A DNA stretch of 64,000 nt from Massospora cicadina (GCA_022478985.1 JAKSZP010008001.1:1-64000); one strand, 5' to 3'; positions 1-12,341 are shown, numbered from the stretch's first letter. The notes: generated from the letters alone by a model not told the origin. Program-made: numbers and translations.

Positions 1-2775
1 AATCCGCCCCCCAGAGCTCGCGTCGCCAGGATTTTCCATGTAAGTGGAAGAGGCAACTTTGGCAAAATCGTTTGTTGCACTGTTTTGCGCGGACCCCATT
101 TCCACATGGGCAACTTTCAAAGAAGGCACCATCCGCCACTATTGCCATCTCTCCTCCAGATGCTCATGAGCCACATCGGCGGTTATCTCGCACACTCTGG
201 TGGAGTTGGCCCAATTGGAGTCCAACATTTCAGCCACAGGATACAGCCCTGCATAGGGCCGGAAGTGGGCAGAGGCAGCCGCCCACCTCAACGCACTCAA
301 AAGGCAACACAAACATCGGGTTTGTGTCCAATACAGGGCCACACGCATCACTAAAGGTGACAAGTGCACCGAATTCTTCTTTAAGGAAATTTTTGCACCA
401 CGCCAGAGCGTGGCCTGCACACAGGCGTGAAGATAGGATAATTCTATTGTGGATATGCTGGCCAAAGTGGCAATCGAAATGTAAAAATATTACTTCAAGT
501 TATACTGAGCTGAACCAATTCAGCTGGCCAAAATGGCAGAATTTCTCAATTGAGCTCGTATCCACATCATTTTCTGTACCCGGAAATAATGAATTTAATT
601 ACTCCAAATGAATTATGGACAGCCATTTGCAGTGCGCCAAACCGAAAATGCCCAGGCCCAGATGGCATTCCATATGAGTTCTACAAAAAATATTTTAAAT
701 ATATATCCCCATTGCTGCTAGCCTCACTCAACCAAAGCCTGTTGGAAACGCGCCTCCTACCAGGAGGACATGAGGCCTTTACTGTCACACTCTTCAAGAA
801 AGGGGATAGGCTTGACTTAGCCAACTGGCGCCCCATTTCTCTAACAAACACAGACACCAAAATTTTAACAAAAATCATGGCTAACCGTTTAGGGACTGTA
901 GCATCTGCCACCATCTCCCCAGAACAATTTGGTTTCATCCCCAGAAGGTCGATTTGGGATAACGTGCACTCCGTGGCTAATGCATGTCAGTCCACAGCCT
1001 CTGGGGCACTGGTATTCTTGGACCAACAAAAGGCCTATGATAGAGTAAACTGGGAATACCTAAGGGCCTGCCTCCATCAATTCCGCCTACCCCCCGCTTC
1101 ATAAACTGGGTAATGCTGCTCACAGAATCTGTGACAATGGCAGTGCGTGACCCAGGCTCCTAATGGAAGTAGTCCGCCCTCAAAGGGGCTTGCGACAAGG
1201 GGACACCCTCAGCCCACTCTTATACAACTTCAGCCTTGACCCACTACTGCGAAATGTGAATGCCCAACTCACTGGGGTCCATGTGCCAGGCCAAACCCCA
1301 GTCAAGATGATGGCATTTGCAGATGATTGCGTGGTGGGGGTGTCTAATAACAAAGATGCACGCGCGCTTGAAGCCCTCATCCAGGAATATTCCCGGGTAA
1401 GCAAAGTGACACTGAACGCCTCCAAAACCAAAATCATCCTCCTTGGTCGGTATTAGAACTGCTGGGCCCCAGAAATTAGTTCCCAACCCAGCCCATCTGC
1501 TCGCCCACGTCCATGCCTTACTAACTCAACACACACCGCTCCACTGGTGCTCCCCTTCGTGCCACGTCCTACCATAGGACTGGTGCGCCATCTGGGCGTG
1601 TGGATGGAGGCAGGCGTATATGCGTCAGCAGTAATGGAGTGCCATATACTGGACAACGTGATGAAGCGAATCGCCTCTCTCAGAGCCCACCCTAAAACCC
1701 TCACTGGCAGGGTTGTTCTTGCCAACTCTATACTCCTATCCAAAGTCTGGTTTGGAGCCCACGCCATCCCCTTCTCCCCAAGCTCCTTCAAATCCCTATA
1801 TGCTTTGCTGCAAGGATGGCTTTGGTCAGGCCGCCCTCCACCAGTACGGCTAGAGGTCATGTTTGGCCCTCATCATCAAGGTGGCATGGGCCTGCTTGAC
1901 TTCAAAGCCCATGCTGCCAAGATCCTGGGCACCTGGATCGCGGCCATCACCGCTCCTACAATCCTATCCCAACACTGGTCCCGCGTGGCCTGCTCCAACT
2001 TCTCCTGAGCCTTGGGCCTCAACAATCCATCAAACCCACACTCCCTGATGAAATACCTCGCATCACACACATCGGCCACAGGTCCTCACGGGACTAAAAT
2101 CCACTACAAACGAATCCTACACTCCATGCGAAGTGCAGAGTGGAGAATTCATATTAGCAGACATACAACCCGAAGAGGCCGCCCCTCTCCTCAGTTCACA
2201 CAAGAGGTACAGGGGCTATCCATCCATGATGGCGTGATCCCCATTCGACCCCATTTCCTATCCAGGGTGGACTACCTGGATATGATGGACATCCCTTATT
2301 CCACTGAGACCCAAAAGACTATCTGGAAATACGCACACCATTCTCTGTTGCAGCCTCAAGTCCGTTCCCATGTGTGGCGCTGCCTGAGGCGGGTGTATCG
2401 TACAGCTGAGCGCTCTAACGCTTTACACTCATCCTGTGTCATATGTGTGGCCAGTATGGAACGCTGTTCCACCGCCTGGAGAAGTGTCTCACCTCTAAAG
2501 TGATATGGTGCGAAGTTCAACGTCTGCTGGGCCAGGATAAAACGCATCCCTTCAGCCTGTCAAGAGATATGTCTGCTTCATCAATGGGCTCCCCCCTCCC
2601 AACCTCCCTCTGTGCTCTGGTGGTTGCAATCGCCATGTGGACTATCCACACGATTGTCTTGGATGCCATCGCTGGCTCCACCCCCACCCTCCCAGAAGCT
2701 GTCCACAGATTCCGGTCTCATTTGGTGGCCCACTTTCAAGCGTGGATGTTTGGATACCTCCCACCGCGTCGCTGA
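1..2775 (+). pseudogene. LINE A ORF2 (linker, reverse transcriptase, C-terminal zinc finger), broken
   Basis: ORF2 would encode the enzyme that nicks the target and reverse transcribes the element RNA in place (target-primed reverse transcription, family knowledge). Visible parts: linker up to about 550; RT fingers at 550-1104 with CPGPDGIPYEFYKKYF and ANWRPISLTNTDTK; RT palm at 1163-1456 with LRQGDTLSPLLYNFSLDPLL and the catalytic FADD at about 1316-1327; thumb at 1547-2008; a C-x2-C-x7-H-x4-C zinc finger near 2430-2490 that is split by a frame change. The frame shifts between 1104 and 1163. In the second frame there are stops at 1454-1456 and 2006-2008, and the frame changes again near 2450-2500 before the last segment ends at 2775. 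Homologous segments in LINE C read through several of these points, so they are lesions. Confidence 0.88.
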
Positions 2776-3007
2776 CAGCTGGTCTACTCCTGGTTCCCAG
2801 TCTGGTTCATCAAATCAGACCCCTTCCTCCACACGTTCTCAATAGTGGCTAAGGCCCCTTCACACGTTCCCTCCCCTCCCCATAAGTGGCGTTCCCGCTG
2901 GCAACAAGAGATAGCATCGCTTCTCTGGGGTGCCTCCCCTGGTACTAAGTTTGTCTTTCCTGAGTCATATTCGGAAGTGTCCGTCCCATGGTCAGCCTTC
3001 CCCACAA

Positions 3008-3031
3008 TAAATTTAAATTTAAATTTAAATA
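3008..3031 (+). repeat. ATTTAA-type 3' tail microsatellite of LINE A
   Basis: An AATAAA signal is followed by about four AATTTA-type units. The corresponding position in LINE C is also a degenerate A/T repeat that merges with its target site. A short tandem repeat instead of a pure poly(A) tail is known for some LINE clades such as the I element. Confidence 0.7.
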
Positions 3032-3370
3032 TTTTTGTTGTATTAAGTTGAGGAGTTACTTGGGATCAGAAAGATTAGGGCAGCGAGACAATGTTCAAAT
3101 AAATAACAGAAGGATACAGTAATAAGTATCATATCTATGGAGTTTATATCTTAATGTTGTCATCAACTGGTCTATTATCTCCATACATTAGGCGCTCAAA
3201 ACATCAGCTTATCCCTAAAGAAGAACCAGCCCATCTGAAGTAGGTCAAAACTTCAACAATCCCCATTCCAGCTGCCACCATGAAGACTATGGCCTTGTTC
3301 CTCATTTGATCAATTTTACTCAGCATGAATGCCACAAACATTATTTTCAGACAGTAGACTTAACTTCATT
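3032..3370. other. Unassigned stretch between LINE A and X1
   Basis: About 340 bases of AT-rich sequence. I see no coding frame with recognisable motifs, no LTR ends and no resemblance to the other elements of the window. Confidence 0.5.
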
Positions 3371-5168
3371 TATTTTTTAGCACTAGAGGTGACCAACCCA
3401 AAATGGTGTAGCTGCCACGCATCATTATTTGAAATGGGACAAACAAAGGGATTATTAGAAATAAAACCTAATATAGCACCTCAGATAATATCCTAGGAAG
3501 CCATATCAGAAGGTGAAAAAGCTTTGGGGAAACTTTTGTATGCGCCCACTTTAGCTGGCAGACCATTATGGACAGCATTGGGGTGGGAGCATCAGCAACA
3601 TGTATCATAAGGATGTATAATTGTGGGTTTTCTTCATTGATGAGGCTGGTAATGTCCATTGCCTTAATGTATTGAGCAAGTTGATGCTCAGTGAAAGTTA
3701 TGAGAGCAGGCACACAAGCGAATGACTTGATGCTCCGGTGGGTTTTGGGATAATTGGGGTCAAAAAGAGAAGTTTTGCTGCATCAATGAAATTTGCAGCT
3801 TGCACCAAAAGCAAGTTCCTCAATTTCATACTTCACATATTACTTAAATCATAGGGAAATTTTGGGGATAGATAAGCCCTCAACAATGGACTCCATCGCC
3901 CCATGAAGTTGCTGGCGAAGTATGGTGTTGGAAGGGCCAGATGCAGCCTCAACTGACATTATATTGTAATTTTTGTATGATTGAAAAACCGTTTTGAGGG
4001 CAAAAATGGCAGGGCCGCAATTTGGGAGGATCAACGAAAAATTCTCCCAAAGCAAAATCTGGCTTGACATGGTATGTCCATTTGTCCTCATCAATCCATT
4101 TGAGAGCGTCAAATGGATTGGATTCAGCCAACAATGGGCCAGCCACCAGAATTGGGGCAGTGGCATAATATGATTGACCACGTGTTGTTGACCATGGCAG
4201 TTCAGCTGAAACTGGCTCAGCCATTAACTCAGAATTCTGTAATCAAGTTGAATTGTTTAAATTTTCAATTTTTTAAATTATTATTTAAATATGATTGGCT
4301 GTCGCCTTGGAAGCAGCAACAGAATTTGCCAAGGTTGGGGGCAGGAGGATGAGCCTCATCCAAAGATTGGGCTGAACCAGCCGCTGACTTAACACCAGAG
4401 GGAGGAGTGGTGGAAGCGTCAGAGGCAGTTGCTGTAGGGCACTTGCACTTTGAGTGATCAAGCTCTAGCTTAAGGGGCAAATGGCGCGTCCATTCTTGAT
4501 GTGCACCCAGAATTAATGATCAGGGGCGGATCTGATCACTTTGCAAGGGGGAATGTGAGGTGGGTGTCACATTGTAATAAGAGGATTGTTGCAAAGCCAT
4601 GTGAATCTGTCAAATGATCTGCTCCATTTGGAACCTCAAATTGATACACATGGTCTGCGTCATAAACAGCCAAACCCTCCGGAGCTTGTGGCAGAGACGT
4701 TTGGGGGAAAGGTGTTTGGGCAACCTGGTAGACTAGACCACCAAAGTGTTCTCATCTGGGAGCCAGGTGCGAATGGTGGGAAGAAAGTTTTAAAAATCAA
4801 TGGCAGCTTAGATGCTGCCAATGCATTGGCCTTGGAACAGAAACCAAGGTCACAATACACCTTAAAAGGGCGGAAATCAATGAAGCTGGCAGGTTTAAAC
4901 ACCACCATGGCCATCTCAACGATGGCCGCACTTACATATGGGAAGGGGTTCCCATATATGACCTGGAGGCTGTAATACAAATTGCTTGTGGGTGCACCAC
5001 TGAAAACTTTTGAGATGGTGGGCCAAGTCCTGAGGGGGACATAACGCCTGGTAGCATTATGGGGGCTAGCATAGCCAACCTAGGCGTGCTTCAGTGGCGG
5101 CTGAATATGCTAGATGGCGGTGCACCACCACCCCAAGCGGGTGCAGCAGGCGTTGAGAGCATTGACAT
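3371..5168 (-). mobile_element. X1: ORF1-only non-autonomous retroelement, D/E-type 3' tail
   Basis: This 1.8 kb unit lies on the minus strand from an ATGTCA start at 5168 to an A-rich tail at about 3371. Translated pieces align with three other full-length units: X2 (54633-56498), X3 (5434-5466 joined to 16726-18456) and X4 (46994-48815). All four are close to 1.8 kb. No endonuclease, RT, RNase H or integrase motif is present. The last 30 or so bases in the sense direction read TTTTGGGTTGG, then CTAGTGCT and A, closely matching the 3' end of LINEs D and E. The call as a non-autonomous element is inference from constant length, shared ends and repeated occurrence. Confidence 0.72.
3468..5168 (-). 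pseudogene. X1 gag-like ORF1, decayed
   Basis: The reading frame is broken by many stops and shifts, but these segments are recognisable in the paralogs: YGNPFPYVSAAIVEMA (about 4960-4915), a knuckle remnant LPLKLELDHSKCKCP (about 4480-4436), LKWIDEDKWTYHVKPDFAL (about 4115-4060) and the C-terminal SPSDMAS..GAILGF...NNPFV (about 3510-3430). Comparing X4, the first two knuckle cysteines have become L and K here, while the histidine and third cysteine survive. By analogy to LINE ORF1 or gag, it would bind element RNA. The exact family is not recognised. Confidence 0.6.
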
Positions 5169-5433
5169 TTGTAATTATTGGTTTAATCAAGCAGCAATTT
5201 TTGTATTTTTTTAAAATCTAAATTGGCTTTGATTTTGATGTCAAAGCAAAAGAGAGTTCTTATTCCTTGACCTAACTTTATCTCACAAGTAGTCCAAAAA
5301 CTAACTTCTTTTTGCCTGATCAAAAGTTTTACCACCCCATCTTTCTTTTACTTCAATCATAATTTTGATCATGTCTGATTTTTATCTTTTTTTTATTAAA
5401 ATACAACTTCATTTTTTGAGCTTTTCTAATATG
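5169..5433. other. Shared 5' region between head-to-head X1 and X3
   Basis: 265 AT-rich bases separate the divergent ATGTCA starts of X1 (-) and X3 (+). The minus-strand reading just upstream of X1 has weak similarity to the sequence upstream of X2, so part of it may be the X 5' UTR. Confidence 0.4.
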
Positions 5434-5466
5434 ATGTCATCAAAGTCAACGCCTGTTCCCTCACAT
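5434..5466 (+). mobile_element. X3, 5' fragment left of the G1 insertion
   Basis: Starts at an ATGTCA that matches the starts of X1, X2 and X4, continues with CAACGCCTGTTCCC (X1 has CAACGCCTGCTGCACCC) and stops at the cacat target site of G1. The element resumes at 16726. The join is inferred from alignment to X1 across the break: GGTGGTGGT follows in both. Confidence 0.75.
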
Positions 5467-6580
5467 TATAGGTCTAAGGGGATCGTCCCCAGTGTTAGAT
5501 TGGTCGCTCTTCCCATTTCTGAGCAAAAAGGGGCCAAAGTGCAGCTGTACCCCTCATCACCCAGGGCGACCTTGCCCATGTGGTAGACAAGTGCTGGGTA
5601 ACAGCCTTCCCTCTTCAGATCCCTACCCTGGTACCTTCATTCACCTTATCTGAACTAATTATCCAGATTAAGGAAATCTGTGCCAAGATCTCCAAATTGA
5701 AGTCAATTGGTCCAAAAATGATAAAAGATAAGCCTGATGATCAGAATTTGCATAGTTAAAAAAGGGATGAAGATTGGACAATCGGCTGGAATTGCTGACA
5801 GGTTTGATTCAGCAAGCAGTGTAATTTTTAAAATTAACCCCCTCTAGAAATTGTTGAAGATGATCCCTGACGTGCAGCTCCCATTTGGAAAATTAGGAGT
5901 GGTGGCTGACGCAGCACTTTTGACTGAATTAATGTCCCAGCAACCGGGCATGGGTAGGTTGGGCATCCTGAACCCATTCCTAACCAATTGGGACCGCCCC
6001 TATGTGGGGTGGCCCTGGGGATTCCCATTACTTGTTGGTCCAGATGCTGTTGCGCCAACTGCCAGAAATGCAGTTGAGCCTTGGTTTGCATTTGAGGCTA
6101 AACTGACAGCAACTCAGCCTGCCACCAAATCCTTCAATGTCAGTTCCCATTGAGCTTATTTGCCCCCATTCCTGAATATTGTGGTTAAGTTAAACTTGAG
6201 GGACTGATCCAGCTTGTTCCCCCATCAATCAACCACTATTTAATCAGTTGCATCGCCCTGAGAAAATTGTTGGTCAAATTTTCTTCCTTTATTTCTTATT
6301 AAAAACCTTTCCTCAAAAATTTAGTTTTTTTTGTTGGAAAATATACTGCCCTTTCCGTTGGGACTCACACACCCCTTGGGGTTAATGGCTGTATTCTTCT
6401 GGTATTTCTTCATGTACCTGTATGAGATCCTGGCTCATCGGCAGTTATTGGCAAAACTTCTCTTTACTTTTATATCCGTTGTACCAGCAGCAGTGCCTTT
6501 GGAATTCTGGTTTGCCGTTTGGATGCTCTGGCACCTAGGCCAGCAGGCTGGTCTAATTCTAACTTGATGTTTGCCTGACA
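5467..6580 (+). repeat. 5' LTR of G1
   Basis: Pairs along its whole length with 15599-16720: shared blocks include CCCCTCATCACCCAGGGCG, TAACAGCCTTCCCTCTT and the end GTTTGCCTGACA. The first two bases are TA where the 3' LTR has the canonical TG, a point change in the terminus. Divergence between the LTRs is clear by eye, so the insertion is not recent. Open frames inside it are accidental. Confidence 0.88.
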
Positions 6581-6889
6581 TAATTGACCAACCACTATTC
6601 TTAACCATTTCCACCTATCTCATAGATATTGGTGCAGCAATGGTCCCTTCTTTTTAACTGACCCAGGTTGATAAGAAATTTTACTCAGGTCATGTTGGCC
6701 TGACCCTTTCAAAATGTCCAATTTACACCCCATAGTTGCCACGGCTATTGTGCCCAGTCAGTAAGTTTTGACTATCTGACTTGTGAAGGATACACTCCCA
6801 CTATGAACCTAGTGGTTTCCCCAGATTCTTCTATCATCTCTTTGGTATCACTGGACTCAACTACAGCTACCAATTAAGAGAACCGCACT

Positions 6890-7077
6890 TGCTTCCTATT
6901 ACCCATGAAGATTAGTGTTGGGTCCCATCACAATTCCTTTGAGGCTCTGGTGGATACTGGAGCTGCGGGCAATTTTATGACTGTGGAACTAGCCCAACAG
7001 TTTTGAGATTGATCTGGATATAGTTCCTTCGGTGATGGTTGCTTCTTCAGCCTCCCAGACCTCATAATTAGTCCATC
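6890..7077 (+). pseudogene. G1 protease remnant
   Basis: Reading from the ATG near 6905 gives the retropepsin active-site motif ALVDTGAAGNFM at about 6940-6985, preceded by the usual short beta-strand segment. The protease would cleave the Gag-Pol polyprotein. The frame is lost shortly after, and LINE B interrupts the element 100 bases downstream. No gag frame with a zinc knuckle is visible between the LTR and this motif. Confidence 0.75.
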
Positions 7078-7375
7078 AGTCAGTTTTGTTCTTTTTATTT
7101 AACCAAGGTAAGCTGACCAGGGGACAGACATTACCGAATATATGTGAAACTAAGAGAATAACTAAGAAATATAAAAATCGGGCACCCCAGGGTACTCAAG
7201 TTACCCCTGTTGCCAGCGGGACTGCCAGGTATGGGGGGATTGGTGCTCTACTCCGAGGGGGTTTCCCCTGCTATGGAGCAGGTGTGAAGGAAAGGGTCTG
7301 TGTGGAGGAACCAGAGTGGGAACCATGATTCTATGAGCGTTTTTGTCTTGGTCTCATATATCCATAGAGCCAGGC

Positions 7376-10300
7376 TTAGAAGTGCTCTAGTAAGTGGACA
7401 TGGAATCTGTTAATAATCCCATGAATGGTTGAGACCGTGCCTTTGAACGCATCTAATGCAATTGTGTGTATTGTCCACATTGCAATGGGTATTATTAGGG
7501 AGCGGAGGGTAGATGGGATTGGTGACTCGATCTGGAGCGCGAAGATACTCTTTGATATTGAGAATTCCTGATCGTTTTGAATCTTAAGCAGGCGTGCGAC
7601 TTCCTGCCATATAGCTTTGGTTGGGGGGCATGTTTCTAGGCGGTGATGTAGGGATCCCTCCCCTCCACATACTGCACATGTTTTGTGGAGGGTGTTGGAG
7701 CGGTCCGCCGTCCTATAGGCCCTTCTCAAACAGCGCCAGGCGTTTGCTCTTATCCTTGGTTGTAGGAGTGGGTGGTGTGTCATTTTAAACATTGCTTTCT
7801 GTGTGATTAAATAATAGGGAATGTCCAGTATATCTAGGTATTTTATCCTATCTATGCTTGGGGTTGTTGCGAGCATATCCCTCTGGGGGTGGTTTTCTGG
7901 GTTTTTTAATTTGAATTGGGGGTTGGGTCGTCCCCTTCCTTGTATAGTACCCATGTTCTCTATGGTCCATCCCATATAGCGGATAGTTCAGAGGATATGT
8001 TTGAAATGAGGGGAGGTTCCATGTGGACCCGTTGCATTAGGGTGCTTGGCAAGGTATGAAAGTAGTCTGGGTGGACTATGTGTGTTGGTTAATTTGAGCG
8101 CCTGTGCAAAGTTAGTCCTTGCTGCTCTGGACCAATGTTGTTGCGGGAGGTCTGGAGCAAGGATTTCCATTATCCAAGTACCTAGGATGTGATTGGCATG
8201 GCTCTCAAAATCTATTAGTCCCATGCCTCCGCTTGAGCATGGGCCAAATAGTGTTTCCATCCGTATAGGAGGGTGAGAGCCAGGCCACAGCCAGCCCTGG
8301 ATAAGCGCGCGAATTGAGGTTATAAAGGTAGGTGAGAAGGCTATCGCATGGGCCTGGTACCACAGTATTGGGAGGATGAGCGAGTTAGCAACTGTAATTC
8401 GTCCTGTTAGTCCTGGGGTTCTTCCCTTGAGGGAGGCGACGCGTTTGGATACCCGTTGTAACAGGTTACTTTTCATTGTCTCATTAGCATATCCCCCTGA
8501 TTCTAGCCAGATTCCAAGGTGTCGGACAGGAGTGGTGGTGGGAGGTGTTGCAGAGGGTAAAATAATTGGGTTTTTTCTTCGAGTGTTGGTGTGAGGTTCT
8601 GATGTTGTGGCCCAATTGAGCGTGTATTTGCCTATGAGATTGATTTCTGTCTTCCTTTTGTTAAGCGATGCATTGCTCACCTTGAAGTATTCCTCTAGAG
8701 TGTGTTCCAGCTGTTGGGCATCTTCATTGTTTGCTATACCTGCTACGCAGTCATCTGCAAAGGCCAGTATCTTGACTGTTGGTTGTCCTTGTGCGGTTAT
8801 CCCCATGAGATGTGAGTCAGTTAATCAGAGGAGCGGGTCAAAGCTGAAATTGTATAGCAGAGGGCTGAGGGGATCCCCTTGTTTGAGCCCTCTGTGTGAT
8901 TTAATCTTGTTTGTTGGGAATCCAGGGCCGCATACAGCCATGGTTGCAGATTCTGTTAGGAGCATCGCCCATTTTATAAAACTAAGGGAAGTTTGAAGGC
9001 ATCTAGACATTCTTTTAGGTATGGCCAGCTAACACGGTCATACGCCTTTTCCTGATCCAAGAAGAACAGGACACCAATTGCTTTGGATTGGCAAATGTTT
9101 GCAACAGGGTGTATGTTGTTCCAGATTGAACGCCCTGGTATAAACACAAACTGGTTGGGTGATAGGACGTCAGATGCAATTGAGCCTAATCTAGCTGCTA
9201 TAATTTTTGTTAAATTTTTTGTGTTAGTGTTGGAGAGTGCAATTGGGCGCCAGTTGGCCAGGTCCAACTTGTCATCCTTTTTATACAAGATTATAACGTA
9301 GGATTCATGGCCTCCTGGTAATAGGCGTGTTTTCAACAAACTCTGGTTCATTGGCGCCAATAGGAGAGGGGCAATTTGTTGAAAATATTTTTTGTAAAAT
9401 TCGTAGGGTATCCCATCAGGCCCTAGGCATTTCCTACGTGGTGCACCGCGAATTGTTTCCCAAAGCTCCTCCCATGTGATAAGGGATAGTATATTGTAAT
9501 TTGGTGGTGTACTTTGTATCTTGGCAGTTTGAATAAAATATTTAATTTTTTGTGGATCTGTTGACATATCGCGATATAATTCAGTGTGTAATAGCGGTGT
9601 ACTTCCGCCTTGACCTCCTCAGGGTCAGTTGCCACGGTGCCATTGGTCTTGAGGACCTGTGTGCACGTGGGCTGGTTTCTGTGGGAGTGGAATTGGCGGA
9701 AAAAGTATGTCAAACAGGTTTTGCCTTCCTTTTATGAACTTACCTTTGTTTGATACTTTGATTCTGTGTTGGTGTTCAAAGATGAGATTGTTAAATTGGG
9801 CTGAAATTTCTGCCCATTTGCGTCCCCAATTAGGGCTATAGCCAGATCTCAGAGTATTTATTTCCAGGTGGTCTAGTTCTGCCAAGGTATGCTTGATTGT
9901 GGCTGTGTCCGCGGTGTACTTGCGTGATGCAATATGTTGGGTTTTGTTGATTAAATCTTTTTTGAAATTTTCCCATGTTCTGATGGGATCCAAAGTGAAT
10001 GGGGCTGTGAATTCTGGGTTTGTAGCCTTGTTTTCAACCCAGTCAGATATCTCAGGCAATCTTATATTTTCTGGGTGAAGCTTTATCCAAGGCGACACCT
10101 GTGTGTGGGATTGGGTTGGCGCTAACTGCACTGTAAATAATCAGTGATCAGAAAAATTGATCTTTTTTGTTGTAAATTTGGAGATTCTTGAGCAGTGGGA
10201 TTGTGGGATGAGGATGTGGTCAAAAAAAACTCATCGATATGAGCAGTCCCTCACATATGTTGGGTCTTGTCATATGAGGAAGGATTGGTGAATTTGGGGG

Positions 10301-10800
10301 AAGAGCATCTTGTAAGCCAAGAGATGCCTTCATTGTGCGATATTCAATGTGTCCAGGTGGGTGTCCCCTGGGATTAGGCCATCGATATGTATTGGGGCTA
10401 TCCCAGCAGTTGAAATCGCCTAACATGATGATATCTGGTGGGAGGGTGAGAGTAGGAATGTTTTCAAAAAATTGCTTTCTCTAGGTTGCAGTGCACAGTG
10501 CATATATACATGCTATCAAAATTATTTCCTCTTGGCATGTGTTGCTACCAGGACTCGACCATGCAAGTGTGATGACAAATTTGTAATTTTAAATTTTTTG
10601 TTGTTTTGGACTATCACCTCACAGTGAGACGTCCATACTGATTGTGATGGTGCGACCCTGGTTGACCAGGATTCTTCTTCCCCTTATAGGCAGTGGGTTT
10701 CTTGGATGGCCAAGATGTCTACAAGAGGTTTTTGCAGGAATGCCAGCTTTTTGGCTTGGGATGTATGAGCCCTGGCTTCCACGATATTTAACGTCCCTAT
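7376..10800 (-). pseudogene. LINE B ORF2: endonuclease, RT, zinc finger, broken
   Basis: APE-type endonuclease motifs are visible in order: LDILAIQETHC-like (VDILAIQETHC) near 10710-10680, GDFNCWDS at about 10420-10397 and FSDH at about 10155-10145. RT follows with RKCLGPDGIPYEFYKKYF (9567-8974 segment), LKQGDPLSPLLYNFSFDPLL (9010-8825) and FADD at about 8748-8765. The C-terminal C-x2-C-x7-H-x4-C finger (CAVCGGEGSLHHRLETC) is in 7975-7376. The protein is split into at least seven frame pieces, so the copy is dead. Segment order and motifs match LINE A and LINE C. Confidence 0.88.
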
Positions 10801-11189
10801 TGACACTGAGGTGCCCGCGGCGCCTCAGGAGTGGTTGGGAGAACCCTCTGGTCCTATCCCACCGTGGCTCATTTTGGCTATTCTCCGCATCTGTACTCCA
10901 ACTCTTTCACTGCCATTGTTGGTTCCCTTAGTCTGACCCAATGATTCAAGGGAATTGCGGTTTTTTGCATTTGCGTCAACTTTCCTGCACAGGTCTCATT
11001 TTGATTTGATGCGGGTTGTTGATTGGATTTTATATTTTTGAGGTTCAACTTTGTTGCATTATGCACCGCATTTTCACCCAAATTGCGGTTGCATTGTTCC
11101 TTAGTATGTGCATGACTGATGACGCTTTGTGGCTCAGTCTGGTTACTGTGAAAATTTGCAACCTGGGCATATTGTTTTGATTGGTTGGT

Positions 11190-12244
11190 TCAGTGAATAT
11201 CTGAAATATCCTCCTGAATTTGTCCGTGGTTAATGGCAGATTCCGCGTGTGCCGCCGCTTCAGCTGCTGCTCTCTTGCGGGCTTTTTGTGCTGCTTTACG
11301 CTGTTTACTTGTAACTGGGTCCACGATGGAGTATAGTCCATATTCACCCCAGCGGAATGGGTGGTGGCCATCAGTCATTTTGGCGAAGTTTTCATTATCT
11401 TCATCCATAGCTTCTTCACAAGAATCATTTTCCATTAAGCCCTCTTTTACAGGGCATGCATGTTCCTTGTGGCCCAGTGAGCCACAGTGGTTGCAAATGG
11501 GTGGTGCGCGTTCCAGTGTAACTTGGAATGCAGCTGACTGGCCCCCATCTGCAAAGTGAAATTCTGCTGCGCGGGGAATTCTGGATAAATCCTTTTCCAC
11601 TTCTGGGAAGGGGTTGATTACAGCAATAGCTTTGCCCGTGCACAGGTCGGGCATTAAGCGAAATTGCTGCAATTTGAGTTGTTGGTTTATTCATAGGCCA
11701 CAAGACCTTTGCGGAGCTCCTCCTCAATTACCTTACGAGGAAGGTTGGTGGGGAGCGAGTCAAAGGAGATGAACAAAGTTTTCACTTTGTTCCATCTGGT
11801 GCGCACGGTGCGCACATTTTTTTGCCCTCAGGGAGGGCAATTTCCACACAGATTTTTGCTGCGGCATCAGCTTCATCAGCTGTTTTGAAACCAATTTGAT
11901 TCAGCTGCGGCCCATGTTGTTGGTGGCTATGTACACCGCGTGAGGAAAAGTGAGGGCTGTGCCTCACATGTTTTCTCCCACAGGGTCAGTGACTCATCCC
12001 CAAGGAAGAGTCTGATCCCATGTTCCACCTTTGACAAAGGTTGGTTGAATTGAATGTACATGTATTGCGCGTGCTTTACAGTAGATAACATAAACCCAGA
12101 CAGTGCCTGAGTTTGCGATTTTTTTACGGCTTGGGTTCCTGGTCCCCCTCCAGGGCGTTTCTTGCCCTTAGTTGCATCATTAAGCGCACCGCTTGCCGCG
12201 ACGCTCGCCCATGTTGTATTATTTTTGTCATTAAAGTCGCCCAT
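11190..12244 (-). pseudogene. LINE B ORF1 (gag-like, CCHC), broken
   Basis: Starts at the ATG at 12244, 80 bases after the 5' end, with MGDFNDKNNTTWASVAASGA. Three frame pieces (12244-11927, 11967-11782, 11672-11190) cover it. The last contains one CCHC zinc knuckle CNHCGSLGHKEHACP (about 11500-11455) and a basic, alanine-rich C-terminus (KQRKAAQKARKRAAAEAAAH). LINE ORF1 proteins of this kind coat the element RNA. The equivalent LINE C protein carries the same knuckle spacing and the same LCTGKAIAV segment upstream. Confidence 0.82.
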
Positions 12245-12341
12245 CTTTCCTGTGTGTGATTATCCAAATTTGCTGTTCATATTGAATCATAGTAACCAAA
12301 GTTATTGTTATGAGAAAGAAAAGCTAGTCAGTTTTGTTCTT

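Larger units (their letters stand above)
1..3031 (+). mobile_element. LINE A: APE-type non-LTR retrotransposon, 5' part outside window
   Basis: The window opens inside the endonuclease-RT linker of ORF2 and runs through RT, the C-terminal zinc finger and the 3' UTR. The same protein and DNA order occurs in LINE B (7094-12325) and LINE C (35548-40946) on the other strand, which places the three copies in one family. The 3' end carries a GTCCCATGGTCAGCC block at about 2982-2996, then AATAAA and a run of ATTTAA units. Several stops and frameshifts make this a dead copy. The upstream end and its TSD cannot be seen. Confidence 0.9.
7094..12325 (-). mobile_element. LINE B: full-length non-LTR retrotransposon inserted in G1
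   Basis: A perfect 16-bp target-site duplication, AGTCAGTTTTGTTCTT, lies at 7078-7093 and 12326-12341; both flanks belong to G1. The 5' end (minus strand, 12325) starts with a TTTTCTTTCTC box that LINE C shares, so the copy is full length (5.2 kb). The 3' end has CTGTCCCCTGGTCAGC followed by AAATAAA. ORF1 and ORF2 are both present but broken. It must be younger than G1. Confidence 0.93.

Noticed and set aside
5851..6153. 100-codon frame with an open, plausible composition
   Set aside because: It lies within the 5' LTR of G1; the 3' LTR does not keep it open.
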